Below, piece by piece: positions 62,925 to 64,000 of a stretch of 64,000 bases of DNA; position 1 is the stretch's first letter; each line of letters starts with the position of its first letter. Source of the DNA: Allokutzneria sp. A3M-2-11 16. GTDB taxonomy: Bacteria; Actinomycetota; Actinomycetes; Mycobacteriales; Pseudonocardiaceae. The position numbers and the translations under genes were made by a program. The stretch spans positions 3,286,001-3,350,000 of the forward strand of contig NZ_JANAVO010000001.1 of NCBI RefSeq assembly GCF_024213555.1, written 5' to 3'. The notes under the pieces are model-generated. The model worked only from the letters and a program-made list of their open reading frames with translations. It ran no database searches and was not told the DNA's origin.

Positions 62925-63914
62925 TTACAGCTTCAACGTCGCGCTGATGGCCTGCATCAGCTGTTCGGGGCCCGGCACCAAAGCCTTGTCGAGCGCGAGG
63001 GCGTACGGGATGACCGTGCCATCCGGTCGGCAAACCCGCCTCGGCGGTGCCACCAGGTCGAACTCCTCGGCCGCCGTCGCGACGATCTCCGCGCCCAACC
63101 CGCACATGCGGTTCGAGTCGTCGATCACGACGAGGCGCCCGGTCTTGTTGACCGATTTGCGGAGGCAGTCCCAGTCGAACGGATAAACCGTCCTCGGGTC
63201 GACGATTTCGATGTCGACCCGGTCGCTGAGGCTGTCCGCGACCTCAAGCGCCGTACCCACGTGCTGGCCCACCGCCACCACGGTCAGGTCGCCGCCCTCC
63301 CGCAGGACGTTCGCTTCTCCCAGGGGCACGATCTCCTCCGCCCCCGAGTCGGGCACGGCCGTCGACTCCAACAACGCGGAAGGCGCGAACACGGCCACCG
63401 GGTCGGGATCGCGAATCGCCGACCGGAACAGTCCGTACGCGTCCGCGGGCGTGCCCGGAACCACGGTCTTGATCCCCGCCTGCGCGAGCAGGCTGTAGGG
63501 GCTGTCCGAATGCTGGCCCGCCCACCCGGACCTCGAACCCGACCCCGCGACGAGATACGTGACGGGCACGCTGACCTGTCCGCCGGTCATCAACGAGAAC
63601 TTGTGGGCCTGGTTCACGATCTGCTCGAAAACCAGGTAGATCAGCGTGGAGATCTGGAACTCGATCACGGGCTTCTTGCCCATCATCGCGGCGCCGGTCC
63701 CGAAACTGGTGAAAGCCTGTTCGGACAACGGCGTGTCCAGCACCCGTTCCCGGCCGAACCTGGGCAGCAGCCCCGAGGTGACCCCGCTGGCGCCGACCCC
63801 CACGTCCTCGCCGAGCAGGAGCACGTCCTCGTCGGCCGCCATCTCGGCGTGCAGGGCGCGGTTCATCGCGTGCATGTATCCGACGGCAGGCGACGGAGAA
63901 GGCAGGTCGCTCAC
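62925..63914 (-). CDS. 2-oxoacid dehydrogenase E1 beta subunit
   Basis: A 329-residue transketolase-like subunit of a thiamine-diphosphate E1 component (pyruvate, branched-chain or acetoin dehydrogenase type). Motifs include LLGEDVG, DTPLSEQAF, EFQISTL and HSDSPYSLLAQAGIK, and the C-terminal domain has DPRTVYPFDWD and VVIDDSNRMCG. The GTG start at 63914 overlaps the TGA of the upstream E1 alpha frame (GTGA), so the two subunits are coupled. It could feed acyl-CoA units to metabolism; a link to the polyketide is not supported by sequence. Confidence 0.9.
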   Translation of the reverse strand: MSDLPSPSPAVGYMHAMNRALHAEMAADEDVLLLGEDVGVGASGVTSGLLPRFGRERVLDTPLSEQAFTSFGTGAAMMGKKPVIEFQISTLIYLVFEQIVNQAHKFSLMTGGQVSVPVTYLVAGSGSRSGWAGQHSDSPYSLLAQAGIKTVVPGTPADAYGLFRSAIRDPDPVAVFAPSALLESTAVPDSGAEEIVPLGEANVLREGGDLTVVAVGQHVGTALEVADSLSDRVDIEIVDPRTVYPFDWDCLRKSVNKTGRLVVIDDSNRMCGLGAEIVATAAEEFDLVAPPRRVCRPDGTVIPYALALDKALVPGPEQLMQAISATLKL

Positions 63915-64000
63915 AGGATCACCCCCGGCCGGACCGCGGCCGTTCCCGAGTACAGATACATCAGCGCGTCCTTCGGATCAGGTGACGGGGCGTTCTTCGC
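63911..64000 (-). CDS. C-terminal end of the E1 alpha subunit (cut by window)
   Basis: Thirty codons on the minus strand are open to the window edge, ending DALMYLYSG then VRPGVIL and TGA at 63911. The stop overlaps the GTG of the E1 beta gene. By operon logic this is the 3' end of the paired alpha-subunit gene. The fragment itself is too short to identify independently. Confidence 0.5.
   Translation of the reverse strand, partial: AKNAPSPDPKDALMYLYSGTAAVRPGVIL

Overview
The window is high-GC actinomycete DNA. Codon bias, the frequent in-gene motif GTCCACTGTGGAC and the flanking gene types suggest a Pseudonocardiales genome (Amycolatopsis/Saccharothrix/Lentzea type), but no rRNA or marker gene here proves this. 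About 45 kb (380-47367) is one type I modular polyketide cluster with deoxysugar genes; the rest is housekeeping or accessory sequence.

Layout. 3-383: end of an EF-hand protein. 380-5727 (minus strand): five TDP-deoxysugar genes: RmlA, RmlB, an RmlC-type epimerase, a 4-ketoreductase and a 2,3-dehydratase. 5728-6281: divergent promoter region. 6282-45247 (plus strand): five PKS genes with a KSQ loading module, seven extension modules and a terminal thioesterase. 45267-46025: type II thioesterase. 46180-47367 (minus): macrolide-type glycosyltransferase. 47735-51501: small membrane protein, secreted protein, L,D-transpeptidase lipoprotein and MarR regulator. 51664-56542: two MFS exporters with SDR, AKR and FMN-reductase enzymes. 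57168-64000: PP2C phosphatase, small membrane proteins, RibD-like reductase, a second glycosyltransferase, methyltransferase, conserved hypothetical proteins and an E1 alpha/beta 2-oxoacid dehydrogenase pair cut by the window edge.

How the cluster works. The order read from AT, KR and DH motifs is: acetate from KSQ-AT(malonyl); module 1 with a TAGH-type (ethylmalonyl-like) AT, active KR and a DH lacking its catalytic Asp; module 2 malonyl with an A-type KR; module 3 methylmalonyl with a KR whose catalytic Ser is Ala, so a ketone is kept; modules 4 and 5 methylmalonyl with active KRs; modules 6 and 7 malonyl with DH and KR, giving a 2,4-diene; then TE. This matches, position by position, the octaketide half of the C2-symmetric macrodiolide elaiophylin: C14 ethyl, C11 ketone/hemiketal, methyls at C6/C8/C10 and the C2-C5 diene. 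The sugar genes fit 2-deoxy-L-fucose, except that no clear 3-ketoreductase is present.

The most unusual signals are not genes. A ~28-bp hairpin element occurs five times in frame inside the PKS genes, adding EDPLAGSS or, reversed, MLDPASGSS to linkers and domain edges; its stem shows a compensatory change. A separate 108-123-bp intergenic palindrome bounded by GGTCTTCAAGTAC/GTACTTGAAGACC occurs four times plus a half copy, mostly at gene 3' ends. Other hairpins and palindromic repeats lie between genes.
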